Shown here piece by piece: positions 1 to 12,605 of a stretch of 64,000 bases of DNA. The first letter of the stretch is position 1. Each line of letters starts with the position of its first letter. The position numbers and the translations under genes are program-made. The notes under the pieces are model-generated. The model did not search any database. It was not told the DNA's origin and was given only the letters and a program-made list of their open reading frames with translations. The DNA is from Sphagnum compactum (taxonomy: Eukaryota; Bryophyta; Sphagnopsida; Sphagnales), in the NCBI GenBank assembly GCA_965153455.1, contig OZ234499.1, forward strand, positions 18,658,271 to 18,722,270. The letters are read 5' to 3'.

Positions 1-3000
1 AGTCGGTTCTTACACAAAATGGACTCTTTGTTCTCAACACCCATTATTGCTTTGAAAATATTTATGTTGCATGTGCTTCAAAGAAAGGAAGATCTAAGTC
101 TTGTGATTTTTAATGTCTACCTACTAACAACCCACTAACCTCTTAGTTAGTGATTAACCATCTACATGCATTTACCCACTCTCTAACCCTCTTACTATCC
201 TACCTTCCTTCAGGACTAACCTCATGGGGATGGTTGGTTAGCACAATTTATACCTACTAACAACCCATAGTCTCTTACCAATGTCCAAACCAGTGTTGGG
301 AGGTTCTTTGCTTTTTCAAAGGGTAGTTAACCAAACCATTGCCTTCAGTTAACCATCACCTACTCTGGTAAATGCCCTACAAGTAGTGTGGTAGTGCTGG
401 TTAATTTAACTACCGAGTGGCTAAATTTGGGCACTTAGGCTTGTGTAGGTTAGGGTAACTGACAAAAAATTACCCATTTTGTACACCAATCACAACTAAA
501 CCCGTTGAAGAAAAACACATTTAGGAAACAAATTAGCATACTACAAGGGTGGCTCAGCAGATGTCTGCCAAATAGTTAGTTGATTTCAAAAATTCCATTT
601 CAAACAATAAACTATTTTGAAATATTTCAAAAGATTTTTCATTTTCTTTCACAATTTTTTTCCTTTGTGAAAAATAATTTTTGAGATTTTCAGCATTTTT
701 AAAAATAATATTTCTGTTATAGCCGTCAAGGTACAATAAACCCCCTTTATAATCACGCCCTCTGTGACCACATTTTTTGTGACATTAATGAATTGTGATT
801 TAAACATATATAATCACAATCCATATAAACCCTTACAAGATTTTGATTATAGGCAAAAAAAAACTTTACAAAGCAACCTTTACATTCAACCTTTAGCTTC
901 ACATTCTCTAGTTATATAAATTCAAGTTATTCAAAATTTAACAATAGTCAAGCCTTGGTTTTTGGGTAGCTATTAGCTTGAATTGATTGTACATAACAAT
1001 TAATACACAATTTTTTATCTTGGTGGCAAACACTAATTGGAAGAAACTAATATTACAAGTAATTTACAAGTCATGTAGATGAAACCAAACCTTGTATTAA
1101 ACTAGATTGTGCTCCAATTCTTTTGGGAAGTCTTTGGAACCATATTTTTATAAATCTTGGAAACAACACCCAAGGTTTTATCAAACCAAAAACTACAGCT
1201 AAAACTAAAATCAATTTCTCCTTTAAAAAAACAAAAATTGAAGAACATGAGTTTGGACATGTAAATTTGCACAACACATAATGATCTCCAAAAGGGTCAA
1301 TAAAAAACATATATTATTTTTGATTGGTCGTTCTAATGATTTGCCAAAATTAGCATTTAAATAGTCTCTGATTTTATATTGTCCAATCTTTCAAGTTTAT
1401 GGATGGTGATGGGGAAATCATTAAACACTAGATCTTGGATACATTAGTAGAGGCCCAAAATTAGGGTTTGGGTGGAGAAACACTTATTGCTTCCACCATT
1501 GTGATATATTTTTTGGATGAAATACAATAAGTTTTCGTAAGTTTGAGCTAATAAATTGACTTTGGACTAGTATATATGCAAAGGATAATGTGCTTGCAAA
1601 AATCATTCCACAATATAATATAACTACTCTTGATTGATCTACATGATTTTTATTTAAAGAATCTCTCACCATTTACTATCCTAGTTTTCATGTTCTTGGA
1701 TGGGGATTGAGAAGTAGTTAGTAAGTTATGTTGGTTGTGATAAACATTGTTGGAGGTGCAAATAAGGGGGTATGGGTGAAGCTATAATCAAGACCTCAAA
1801 TGAAAATCCATCACATTGAAAAAACTAGTTGGGTTTAGGAGGAGGAGAGGTTTTCAGTTTTCACCCAAAACCTGAAACCACCTTACATAGGTTTGAATTT
1901 TGTAATAATAACAAATTTATGTAAAAGCTTCCCACGGATAAACCCATCATCATATGCTTGCCATATGTTCACTTGAAAGGAAAGGAGTGCAAGTTTGAGA
2001 AGTCAATAGTCACCTCCTACAACCCCATGTTTTTACCATGTTTTCATTATATGGTCGGTTGAATGCGTAAATAAAAGAACAAGCTATGATGGAACATGGT
2101 TGAATATTTTTGCCAAAGTTGGAACCACTTTATTGAACACAACGGTTGAACATGATGATAGAAGGCAATAAATTATGTGCTTACTTATAAGCAACCAACC
2201 AAACTACATAGCTCCAAAAGCCATGCACTCACTCATTGACAACCCCTGCACAAGATCTTCCCATGAAGTACATCTGAAGTCTTGTGAATAACTTGATGGG
2301 TAGGTCGTTTGTAGAGCTCTCTTCAAAGAGGATTGATTGTCAAGGCAATATCAACATATACTAGTAGTCCATTGTTCCAACTTTGAGGTTCTTCATCTAT
2401 CTGGTCAGAGTGAACCAGTGCCCGGGCCATCAACAAACCATATTGCATGATGGATGATGGTATTTGGAAAGGAAACACTTTTTCATGGTATTCCTATCCC
2501 ATAGCTAACCATGGTGGGTTAGCTTTGGAGTTTGTACTAACCATCCACATGCATCTACCTACTTCATAGCCACCACTTGTGTCTTAAGTCTACTAACCTA
2601 TATACCGTACCTACAACTGATGTTTGGCACAAAATAATTTGCATAAGGTATAGCCGAGAAAAAAAAAAAAAAAAAAAAAACCCCATAAACATTTGCCAAA
2701 ATTGTTGAGGATCAAACTCATGTCCCAACCATTGGGTTACTATTACAAATACATAACGCAACTAGGTGTATTTTTGCATTTTTATTCATCAATTGTGAAA
2801 TTCTAAAAAATTAGATTTGAAATCGCCAAATTAAAATTTTTAAGACAAATAAACATTTGAAATATTTCATCAATTTCATTTTAAAAAAATTCTCAGTCGT
2901 AGGTATAAATGGTATTTAGTAACCATGAATTATTACTTGCTAGGTTATGTATGATACTTTGTCCACATGCCCACTTCCATAGGTTGTCATCCGAGTGTTG

Positions 3001-3939
3001 CAAGGAGGAAAAATAGGAGGCTTTTTACATGACGGTTAACCAAGGTGGAACCTTGCTAACTTGGGTTGTGATTCAATCACAACCGAGTCATGTAACAAGT
3101 TTGCAATGGAAGGTGCAAGTCTGGTGGGTGCTGAGTAACATAAGCGCCTTTTGTATCTTTGTTGTGTCAATGAAGTGAATTTCACAAACAATTCAACATG
3201 TGAAAGCACAATGCAAAAAATGTCCGAAGCTCCTCCTCCTCTTATAATTTCTAGTAAACCTCAAGAAACAAAATTCAAACTGGTCACCAATTTCTTGATC
3301 TATACATAGTACACGCATTGCATGTGGTGATCTTCTTTTTGGGACAAAAACTTGGGAAATTTTTGGGATTTTTTTTAGTGTAAATTAAATTGATTTTGCA
3401 CCAAAAAAATATTGTAACTTTTTTTCCCAAATTTTTAATTAAAAAAATCTGATTGCAAGTTTGGACATTATGTAAAGATGAGTGTTGTCCAACAAAATTA
3501 GAATGATCAACAATCAATTGAGAAGTACAAAACTACTTACAACATTTTTGAAAAAGTAATTTACACCACAAACTATCAAACGGTCCCCCTCCTGTAGGGC
3601 AATGTGTTGCAATAGCCTTGAGGGGGGATAAATGGAGAAGTGGTGATGGAGTCTCAAGCAATATTTTATGGAGAAGTGCAAATACACATATAGCCACCAC
3701 ATAAAACCATAGTCAAATCAATTACACTTTGCTTGCCCAATTATTTGGCATTTACACTTATCTTACACATCCTGTAAATGGATTAGGTTTTCAACAAATA
3801 AGGATCAAAGAAAAAATTGAGTATATGCACTTTTAAGATATTGATGGGTATTTAGTATTATTTCTCATTTTTTGGGTGAAATTTCACATCTCTAGTACAC
3901 TTTTTTTTATTGTCACAAATTTGTTCTTAATGCCTTTTA
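1..3939. other. AT-rich intergenic DNA, no gene seen
   Basis: No reading frame here resembles a known protein, and the open frames are short and shadow-like. The stretch holds an A20-like run near 2660-2680. It also has recurring ACTAACC/GGTTAGT-type motifs (about 120-450 and 2510-2600) that look like a worn, low-order repeat. Nothing else could be supported. Confidence 0.6.
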
Positions 3940-4285
3940 GTTCGCTACATCGCGAGGAGAAAAACATGAAAGTCACCATATTTCGACACTGGGTTCTTGG
4001 AAGCGGCTAAAACATAATAGGATTGTAGAATATTCCAACTCCACCCATAAAACTAAAATTCGAATTGCAAATAGGGGGATGACTGACTATTAATAGCAAA
4101 CCACCTAGACCAATCATTATGATTGACCAATTAGAAATTGGGTCGGCCTTCTACCAGCCTCAGCAAACTGTACGAAAATGCTGACCGAAAATCATTTTGC
4201 TGAGCCAAACCGGCAATTTCAAGCTTTTCTCCATTCAAATTTATTGTGCAATGTCACATACAGAAGAATACTGTTGAGGAAGCTC
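3940..4285 (+). mobile_element. Diverged copy of a TWA-target MITE family
   Basis: The inner part (about 4034-4265) matches the copies at 7221-7569 and 11704-12050 in the same order: CCACCCATAAAACT, then TAATAGCAAACCACCTAGACC, then CTGAGCCAAACCGGCA. The right end reads TTGAGGAAGCTC followed by TTA, a worn form of the family terminus. The left end is placed only by length and by a preceding TTA. It is a non-autonomous PIF/Harbinger-like element by inference from its 3-bp TWA target sites. It has no coding capacity. Confidence 0.55.
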
Positions 4286-4288
4286 TTA

Positions 4289-6522
4289 CACTTATACACA
4301 CTCCTTGTGAGTGAAAGGTTTTGAGGTTTCACACTTACACAGAGTATAAACAAGTTCACAACTTCCACACCAGGTATGCCCAAAACCATCTATATGAGTT
4401 GATAAACTCAGAGGGAACTTGCAATGTTTCCATCTTCTTGCTTTGTGTGTACATATAGTTTAGACACAAAAAAGATTGAAATTAAATTCATAATTTAAAT
4501 TATGTTCATGTGTACCCAGTGATTTTTTTTGCAAAATGTTTTGGTTTTATTTTTGTGACAAAACAAGTGGAAAGTTTTGGAATTATGTAGTATTTTCTAA
4601 TGTAAATGAATTGACTGATTTTGCTACATTTTTGCAAATATTCTCCAGAATTTAAATCATATTACAAAATTGAAAAAAATTAAAATAAATGCTGTGTATT
4701 GTGTACCCAATGTTTTTTGTTTTTTTTTTCCCTAGAAAAAGTTCGCAAATTTTTTATTTTTTATTTTTTAAAAAGTCAAAACCCGTTGGAAATTTTAGAA
4801 CCTGAAAAACATCAATTTTTTCATTGTTATAAAACAAATTAGCCAATGTAAAAGCCCAGTTTAAAATCATCCAGGAGAAGGAAATGAACACCTAAGAATG
4901 AATGAATTAAACCCATGTGATCATTTTCATTCATCCCTTTTGTGTACAGCCACAGTACTCATCACTACTCCCTTAGTAGTGAACAGAATCTATGGCAATA
5001 GATACCCACTTTTGGAAAAGAAAAGAATCTAGGCCTGCACTCCTCTGTACCAGTAAAACTTTTTTTTGGTGGCTAAAACAATTCGCCATTTTGCTATTAA
5101 AAATAAAATAAATAAATAAATCCTGAGCAAAATGTAATAGGATTCCTAGAATTTCCTATTTTTTAAATTTTTCTTGTAACCAGATTTGGCTAAATCCTCT
5201 TTGTGACTGACTGATCACCACTTTTTGAGCAACATGAGATTAAAAAAAAATTTAAAAAAATTTTTTTAATTTTTTTTATTTAAAAAAAAAAGAAAAAAGA
5301 GAGAGAGAGAAAACACTGCTATGTACAAGAAGTCTCTCAAGACCACTGAGAAGGTCTGTGCAGTTCAATATATGTTAAGTTTGTAGACCTGAGCTCTTGA
5401 TGTAGGCAGTAGCTTGCTAGTAGTGTGTGCAGTGAGTAACATTGCACACTTGCTATGGTAGCTCACTGGAAGAAGTCCTCCTTATAAGCTCAGCTTCAGC
5501 TAGAGTGTGCTCAGACTCAGCCTCATTCACTCTAGTATTGTGTCTCATGAGCTCATGATCCCTGGGAAAACATATATATTACTCTCATCAATCCCTTACC
5601 ACAGCTCTCTCTCTCTCTCTCTCTCTCTCTCACTACTTTGTTGCTGTTGTTGTTGTTGTTGTTGTTAGGACTGCTGTTGCAGCTCCTCCTCTGTGTGTGT
5701 GTGTTTGTTTCTGGGTGTGTTTTCCAGCTCCTCACTTTCTTCTCTCCATTTAGCTGATGCAAATTGTTGAGTGTATGCCCATCTGCTGCTAATTTTATAA
5801 CTCTACAAACTTTCCTTATTCAGGCAGCTCATCCAACAACCACCACCAACAGCAGAGCCCCCAGCTTGCGGGAGCTGCACTTGTAATTTGGTGGAGGATT
5901 GATCTCAGCTAATAGTGATCAGCCAGCTTTGGCAGTCCACAGCAGTTTGGTCATTTGCATCAGTTTTATGCTTTGGTGAGTTGCTGCAGATCTAGCTAGA
6001 GAGCTCGAGGACTATCTGATCTACTAGAGGAGCTAGTGTTGAAATGTTTTTTTTTTGTAGGCAAATATTATCACAAAACTAGCTATAGAATAGTAGCTCA
6101 TATGACCAATATATGGCGTTGTCATGATCCATTAATCAGATTTGAATCCGTTGAAAGTCCTTTGAAATCCTGTAGAATTCATGTCATCAAGTTGTGTCAA
6201 CAGATTTTTGTGTGTGTGTGTTTTTTTTCCCCCCTAGGATTCAATAATGTTTTGAATTGAGGATCAATGCAAATAGTGTGTGTCGTTATGAGAGAAGTTT
6301 TCCTGAATCGCAACTTCAATGTGTCATGTTACATGATTAGTTCAGACTGATCAATTCCTGGAAGAGAGTGATTTGCAGGAAGCGAAGTGTAGGACTGATT
6401 TGATTCTCGAGAGCCAAATGTTGAATGATGAGTCGAGTGATGATGATCTCCGCCAAGCTTCTGAATTCAGAAGAGTGTGCATGTTGTACATAATTTTGTG
6501 CAGGCAGGCAAGCGTATCTAAA
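4289..6522. other. Intergenic DNA and probable expansin promoter/leader
   Basis: No coding region was recognised. From about 5590 there are simple repeats: a CT run (about 5608-5631), TTG/TGT triplets (5638-5667) and a TG run (about 5693-5705). Such tracts are common in plant promoters and 5' leaders, so this may be upstream regulatory DNA for the expansin gene. No TATA box could be tied to a start site. Confidence 0.4.
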
Positions 6523-6540
6523 ATGATCTGCGGCAGCATC

Positions 6541-8076
6541 ATGGAGAAGAGGAGCACACTACTGGTGCTGCAGCTTCCGATGCAGCAGCTAGTCATCATG
6601 GTTATAGTGTTGATGATCGCAACCAGCTCGCGCTTTTTTGTGTCTGCTGGAGGTTACACTGGCGACACTCAGTGGATTCCTGCCCATGCTACCTTCTATG
6701 GCGGCGATGATGCCGCTGGCACTCAAGGTGAGCTTTCATTGTCTGTCTGTCTCTCTTTTGACAATTGTGTTGGACTTCAATTGTGTCTGTTGTCAACCGT
6801 CAGCTGCTGCAGGATACATTTTTGAGGATGCAGGAATATTCATGGCAATGAATTTCTGATGGATAATTTGCTGGTGTGTTTCTTGTACATTCTGCCTTAG
6901 GTGGTGCATGTGGATATGGAAACCTTTACAGCCAAGGCTATGGCACCAACACAGCAGCTCTGAGCACGGCTCTTTTCGACGGTGGCCTGAGATGTGGAGC
7001 TTGCTACCAGCTGGTATGCAACCAACCACGATGGTGCGTGCCTGGAGCACCAGTCTTGACTGTGACAGCCACGAACCTATGTCCGCCCAATTGGGCACTG
7101 CCCAACAACAACGGCGGGTGGTGCAATCCTCCCCTCCAGCACTTCGACCTCGCAGTGCCTGCCTTCGTCCAGCTCGCCCAACCCATTGCTGGAATTGTTC
7201 CTGTCTTCTACAAAAGGTAAGAGCACCTCTCTCTACCCATGCTCAGTATGCATGCAGTGGTGGCCCTGCAACAACACTAGTATTTCTGACATCCAAGATT
7301 AGTTATTTACAACCGAGTCATCACCCATAAAACTAAAATTGGGACTGCAACAAAAGGTTGTCCAGAGACTACTAATAGTAACCCACCTAGACCAATCAAA
7401 CCATCTAGCCAATCAACAGCTCAGGTGTTAAGCTTTGCTCGGCATTTTGCCACCCCTCTGCATGTGCAAAAATGCTGGGCCAAAACCATTAATTTGCTGA
7501 GCCAAACCCGCATGTTTTTCACGTTTCTTCATCCAAAATTCACTGTAGAGTGCACCAGTGGAGGTGCTCTAAGATCACAAGAATTGCAAGGTAATAAGTT
7601 TTTAGAAGCAAGATTCCATATTGACATGGGTTCAAAACTTAGAAGCAAGTTGTTTTCGTGCAGCAAAGAAAGACTTCTACAGGAGTTCTCATGCGCCTGC
7701 CGGTTGTGTGTGTGTGTGTGTGTGTCTGTTTGTCTGGGTGCTGCGGCTGCTGTGTTACAGGGTAGCATGTGTGAGACAAGGAGGATTGCGCTTCACCATC
7801 AATGGCAACCCATGGTTCCTGTTGGTGCTCATCACAAACGTGGGAGGAGCCGGGGATGTGCAGAAAGTGTCCGTGATGTCTTCCGAGCTGGACTGGTGGA
7901 TGCCAATGCAGCAGAACTGGGGCCAGAATTGGCAGTTCGAAGGTCCTATTCTATATGGCCAGTCTCTCTCCTTCATGACAACCACCAGTGACGGCCAAAC
8001 CGTAGTCTCTCATAACGTTGCCGATTCCTACTGGCAATTCGGCCAAACATTTGAGGGTAGCCAATTCCAGTGGTAA
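6541..8076 (+). CDS. Alpha-expansin, secreted wall-loosening protein
   Basis: Alpha-expansins loosen plant cell walls without cutting the polymers, acting at acid pH outside the cell. Three exons fit in phase: 6541-6727, 6901-7216 and 7761-8076, giving 272 residues, slightly longer than the usual 250-260 or so. The first 36 residues or so form a hydrophobic signal peptide. The mature part follows the family order: [20 protein letters not shown], the alpha-expansin insertion with WCVPGAP and NNGGWCNPP, the HFD motif with the conserved Asp, then FTINGN and the C-terminal CBM63-like domain with the Trp cluster [16 protein letters not shown] 6541 was chosen because it directly precedes the signal peptide; ATG 6523 in frame would add six residues. 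Intron 2 begins with a MITE that supplies part of the donor site. The alpha (EXPA) class is firm, but the member number is not known. Confidence 0.93.
7221..7569 (+). mobile_element. MITE inside expansin intron 2
   Basis: This 349-bp element is flanked by the direct repeat TAA (7218-7220 and 7570-7572). It starts GAGCACCTCT and ends AGGTGCTC, so the ends are inverted repeats. Its interior is homologous to the copies at 11704-12050 and 34004-34373. No protein is encoded. The 3-bp TWA target duplication fits the PIF/Harbinger (Tourist) group. It begins four bases after the exon 2 end, so the duplicated TAA and first element base form the donor GTAAG. Confidence 0.85.
7707..7725 (+). repeat. TG dinucleotide microsatellite
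   Basis: A short run of alternating T and G lies in expansin intron 2, before the acceptor of exon 3. It is directly visible and no function is claimed. Confidence 0.85.
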
Positions 8077-10799
8077 TAAACTAACTAATTAATTCATCCC
8101 CATTAAGATTTCAGAGTTGAACAATACGATTAGTACTACTCTCCTTAAGTACACACACAGAAAATTTGCACCCATATTACAAGTCAGGAATACGCAAAAG
8201 AAGAATTATTGCTGCTGGGTCACAAATTACAATAGTAGTTATATAAACTTATAAACTGATCATGAAATCCTGTCTCTCTATATATATTGAACATTCATGA
8301 TTTCTAGCACAGCTTGATCTGTTGACTAATAATTACTCCTGACTAGTTAGGGGATCATTTGATCAGCATGATCAGCAGCTGATCTGCAACTAGTATCATT
8401 ATTTACAAGTGAGAACCCACCCACAGTTCAAGAAAGAAGAAGCTCTGGAGATGATTAGGTTAATACCAGTTTTTAAAGGGAGCTACTAGACATGAGAAGC
8501 TTGCTTGAGCTAGCTGCTTGCTGGAGCTGCTGCTTTTGAGGTGATCAGTTGCAGTACTTAGTACTTCTTCAGCTGCATAGAAAAGATGAGTACTCTTGGA
8601 ACAAGCTCTAGCTGCTTTCATGACCGTGCTAAGTCTGTGCCAGCTTCTGCTCATGATCTTTCTAGTAGAGGGCGCAATAATACTCAAACCCTAGTAAGGG
8701 ATGCTTATAGTATTAAGAGGAGCACTGGCCATGCAAATATGCATTTGGATCCCAGTGACATCATTTCTCAAGGTCGCTGAGGTGTTGATCATTTGAGACC
8801 CACCCGCTGATCCTTTTGAAATAATTTTTGTGAATAAAAATGTGCCCAAAGTCGCCAGATTTCAAGGAATAATGTTTCATAACTTACCTTCTAAACTAGC
8901 AATTAAAATATCCCTTATTTTGAACTCACATCGTTTTTATATATACAAATTTATGTAACTGAGACCTCCTCGTGCACTCATCTTCAGTGAGAAAAGGGAG
9001 TCAGTCGGGTACATATATAAGCTCCAAGAAAAAAAGCTCAAAAGTGTTTGTCCCTGCTGCTTTTGATCATCACCTGAGTGAGCTCTATTAAACTGGGAAA
9101 ATAACTCACACTTGCCATCTAGCTTGAAGAAAACTTGTCCTAGCTACTAGCTCTCAAGTACCTTTCTTTTCTTCACACCAACACTTCTCTGTTGCTGTTT
9201 CAGTGCCCTCTTGATTTGACATTGTCATAACCTGGAGAGAGATTCTCTGGTCTGGTCACTCACTTTTTAGAAGGTTTGAAAATTGACAATTTCACTGAAA
9301 ATTGAGAGCTAGTAAGTAGTAGTGCTAAGTGGATCCAGCCAGTCCTTGTAAAAAAACCCTCTTCACTTTACTGCTGCTTTCTTCAAGACCCCTTTTTCAA
9401 CTCCGAGACTATACTGGGCTAATAATAAGTTTGATACTCTTTGCTGGGTGCACCTCCTCCTCCTCCAGTGGATGATCTGATCTCTTTTTACCCATACACT
9501 CATGCACCTAGACAATCATAAACCTGACACACCCACAACAAAACAATATATGAAAATCAAAATGCTCCAAACATACACAAAATGCTCAACATATGGTAGA
9601 TGGGTCTAGTACAATAATATTACCATCATGGAAAAGGGGCAACAATTTTAAACTCCACATTTATTATTGTCTCCCCCCCCATCATACATCTCCCTTCCTT
9701 TTATGTACAAACACATGGGATGCTGAGCCTATCCTACATAATATGAGTAGTATTTTGTATGGATGAATTATGCATCTGTGTTGACTCTGTTGCCAGAAAT
9801 CTGCTGGCAATGCCAGATTATGCATTTCCGCATATACACAAAAAACCCCTTGTACTACTATTACACCAGGGAGAGGGCTACTAGTGGGCATATTAGAGTT
9901 GTTGCAAGTGAGCTAGTGTTGGGCGGATATCACTTTTTGTCACGAAACACCCGCCGTTATATCTGGGCAGCTCTTTTGCAAGCCTAATTATTCACGGAGC
10001 TGGTTTCACATATCCGACTATAATGATATCCGAGCTCTGGAACCATTTGACAAACATCCAATGGAACAAAAAAGTTGAGATTTTGAGAACCTTATGATTT
10101 TAGGACCTGTATGACTTGATGCTTCATAAAAAATGATATCACTGGAGGGTGAGCTTGGAAGGGCTGGAGAGTCACCACCACCCAGAGCCTCATCACTTCC
10201 GAGTTCTCACTGCCCCTCACCACCTACCCTGCCCAGTCTCTAGTACAATTATGCCACCAAGTTTGTGAATTTTTCAAAGTTTTATGGCGTCTGGTGCTTG
10301 GCACCTCCTATTTAGGGTTATTGTCAAAGGTGAGGGAAAGTTTGTTCATCTACTACAATGGTGCCATCAATGTGTCATATTTGTACTTTTGTTTCCCTTA
10401 TTATTTTGGGAAACTTTCAAGACTTGACCCTTTCTTGAGCTCTGAGGAGATTAATGGCCAAGGGTTTCTTTTAAGGATTTTTTGATGTAGTCAAAGTGAT
10501 GATCATCCAGAAAATAATTTAGCCAAATTTGGCTACATTCTAGATATGAAAGTAGAAACAATGTACAGAATCCTTCTATGTTCTTGGCTACTACTAAAAC
10601 TTATCCTAAAAAGTCTGGCAATTTGGATTTGTTTTTTTCTCAAATTTTGGCGAATTTGGGCCAATTTTTTCCATGAAAATCCTTTGTACAGGTCGAAATT
10701 GGGCGAAAATTTGCCTGTAAAAGAAACCCTGGAAGGACCATAATTTTCAAAGTGGGGATTGGGGACATACATTTGATAGTTTGATGGAGAGAGGAGGAC
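8077..10799. other. Intergenic DNA, no gene recognised
   Basis: It begins with the expansin 3' region. Open frames are short and match no family I know. A C-run (9672-9679) and pyrimidine-rich blocks occur. From 10498 to about 10740 there is a dispersed repeat carrying the palindrome AGCCAAATTTGGCT, which recurs near 46222. Confidence 0.5.
10498..10740 (+). repeat. Dispersed repeat with AGCCAAATTTGGCT palindrome, copy 1
   Basis: It shares the ordered words GATCATCCA, TTTAGCCAA-TTTGGCTA, AGATATGAAA or AAATATGAAA, then GGGCCA with TTTTTTC and AATCCTT, with 46222-46445. A weaker relative lies at 26290-26480. The family identity is unknown. It has no coding potential, and its boundaries are approximate. 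Confidence 0.55.
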
Positions 10800-11459
10800 C
10801 CCAACATTATATGTGCACATACTTGTTATTGGAGGCAGTACAAAAAGTACCGCCTGCTTCTTCTTTTTCTCTGACTACATTTTTGCCAAATGAAGGTTCT
10901 GTCTGACCACAGGTGGTGCCCAGACACACCTGATTCTGCCCAGACACACTTTGGACACATGTTATGCACGTTTTGGGCTTGTAATGGGACATAGTGTGAA
11001 ACATGCATGTCCAAATTTGGTCTAGGGCATCACCCATCTTTTTCTCAAGGGCATCATCCAATTTTTTCTCAAGGGCAGACAATGAAAAAGAGGAAGGAAA
11101 ACATAGTTTTGGTGATCACACAATTAATGTGGTGGCCACCACAATAGCCATGGCAGATGCTGTCCCTCCCCCAATAGCCAGGGCAGCCTTCCACAACACA
11201 CATGGGATTTTTTTATTCTCTTAAACGACATGGCCGGTGAATTGAATGGTGGTGGAATGAAGGGAGGTTGGTTTTCAGCACCATGAATGCATCCTTCGGG
11301 TGGCTAAAAAATAAAAAGTCGTCACACGGGTGTTGTGGAAGGATGCCCTGACTATTGAGGGAGGGCCAGTACCTGCCATGGCTATTGACCGATTACCAAA
11401 CATATCATGGCCTTTGTACTGCCTGCAATAACAACTATGTGCACATATAATGTTGGGGA
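10800..11459. mobile_element. Fold-back (long inverted repeat) element
   Basis: The outer 20 or so bases at 10800 (starting CCCCAACATTATATGTGCAC) recur as their reverse complement ending at 11459. The similarity extends inward through GGCAGTACAAA, AATAGCCATGGCAG, CCCTCC and TCCTTCCACAACAC. The left arm (to about 11220) carries about 260 extra bases (about 10860-11120) that the right arm (about 11289-11459) lacks. The central loop is about 70 bases. No protein is encoded. It looks like a fold-back transposon or a hairpin-forming MITE, and no clear target duplication was found. Confidence 0.75.
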
Positions 11460-11703
11460 ATAAGGACCTTCCTATAAACATGTGGGAAACTAGTTGTAAG
11501 TCATTATGTGTAGGGTGAAGCCCCAGGACTAATGAGGGGCTGGGGGCGTTCTAGAAATAAGGGGATGAGGATGAGGTGGTAAACAAGTCCAACCCCACAT
11601 TTTGAGAATAATTGTGTCCTCAAAAAGTCTGTAGTTACACTTTGCAAAATCTTCGAAGGACCAATGAGCCTGATGTAACATAAGTACCCCTTGACAAGGA
11701 TAA

Positions 11704-12050
11704 GAGCATCTCCAGGAGTGCTTGGTATGTGACCCTGCGAAAATATTTTTGACATCCAAGTTCAGTTATGTACTCTTTTGCAACCCCACCCATAAAAACT
11801 GAAACTGGCACAGCAACTAATAGCAAACCACCTGGACCAGTCATTATGATAGAGGGCAATGAAAAAAGAGCAGAATCCAGATCATATTTATTAAACTCTT
11901 TTGTGCAGGTGTACACCGTTGCTGCGCCCTTCACCAGCCACCACAAACTGTGCAATTATTCTGAGCCAAAACCATTTCCCTCAGCCAAACCGGCATGTTT
12001 CGACTTTTCATCTGTGCAGGATCACATACTGAGCACCACTGGAGATACTC
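11704..12050 (+). mobile_element. MITE, intact copy with TAA target duplication
   Basis: This 347-bp element is flanked by TAA at 11701-11703 and 12051-12053. It starts GAGCATCTCCAGGAGTGCTT and ends with GTGCTC-like sequence reading CCACTGGAGATACTC, so the terminal inverted repeats run about 30 bases. The interior matches the expansin-intron copy in the same orientation. It is a non-autonomous PIF/Harbinger-like element, by inference from its ends and its TWA target. Confidence 0.85.
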
Positions 12051-12509
12051 TAAGAACCGGACCTCATGTAAGAATCCACCACACGAAACTGTGTTCTGTG
12101 CGCTGACATTGATTGCATGGTTTAAGGTGCCCACTATTTACACTACAAACTTTTGCAGAGGGCTTTCCGTGGTGTTGACAATTGTGAGATGTTATGAGAG
12201 AGGTGGACTTGCAAATGTTCTCAATTTGTAGTCACAATATTGCATCGATTCAATTTGTTATACATTATGACTCATCTTGTTATCTCAGTCTCAATTTGTT
12301 ATCTCATCTCAGAGTAGAATCGGTCAGACTAATGCTTGGCATCTTCTGGAGTACAATTGGTCAGACTGTGCAGTTTTCTTAAATGAAAGCCAATTGCAAG
12401 GTGTGTTAGCCATAACAGGTGCTCTCCACTTGCCTCCTTCCAAATATAATTACAACCGCTCCTCACACCTTCACCTGATTGGTTCCCTGATGCCTTCGGG
12501 TAGAAAAAG

Positions 12510-12605
12510 CCCCCTTCCCTCATTAGAGGTCATTGCATGTCTTACTTTCATAAAGCCATCCCCTCCCTCATTAGAGATCATTGCATGCCTTATTTTCATC
12601 AAACC
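12510..12605 (+). repeat. Two-copy 48-bp tandem duplication
   Basis: The word CCCTCATTAGAG(G/A)TCATTGCATG followed by (C/T)CTTA(C/T)TTTCAT appears twice in direct order, about 48 bases apart. It lies in gene-free DNA downstream of the acetyl-CoA synthetase gene. Confidence 0.7.

Noticed and set aside
11003-11224. Open frame in the fold-back element with repeated SRASSNFFSRA
   Set aside because: It follows a short direct repeat (CTCAAGGGCATCA) inside the arm and matches no family.
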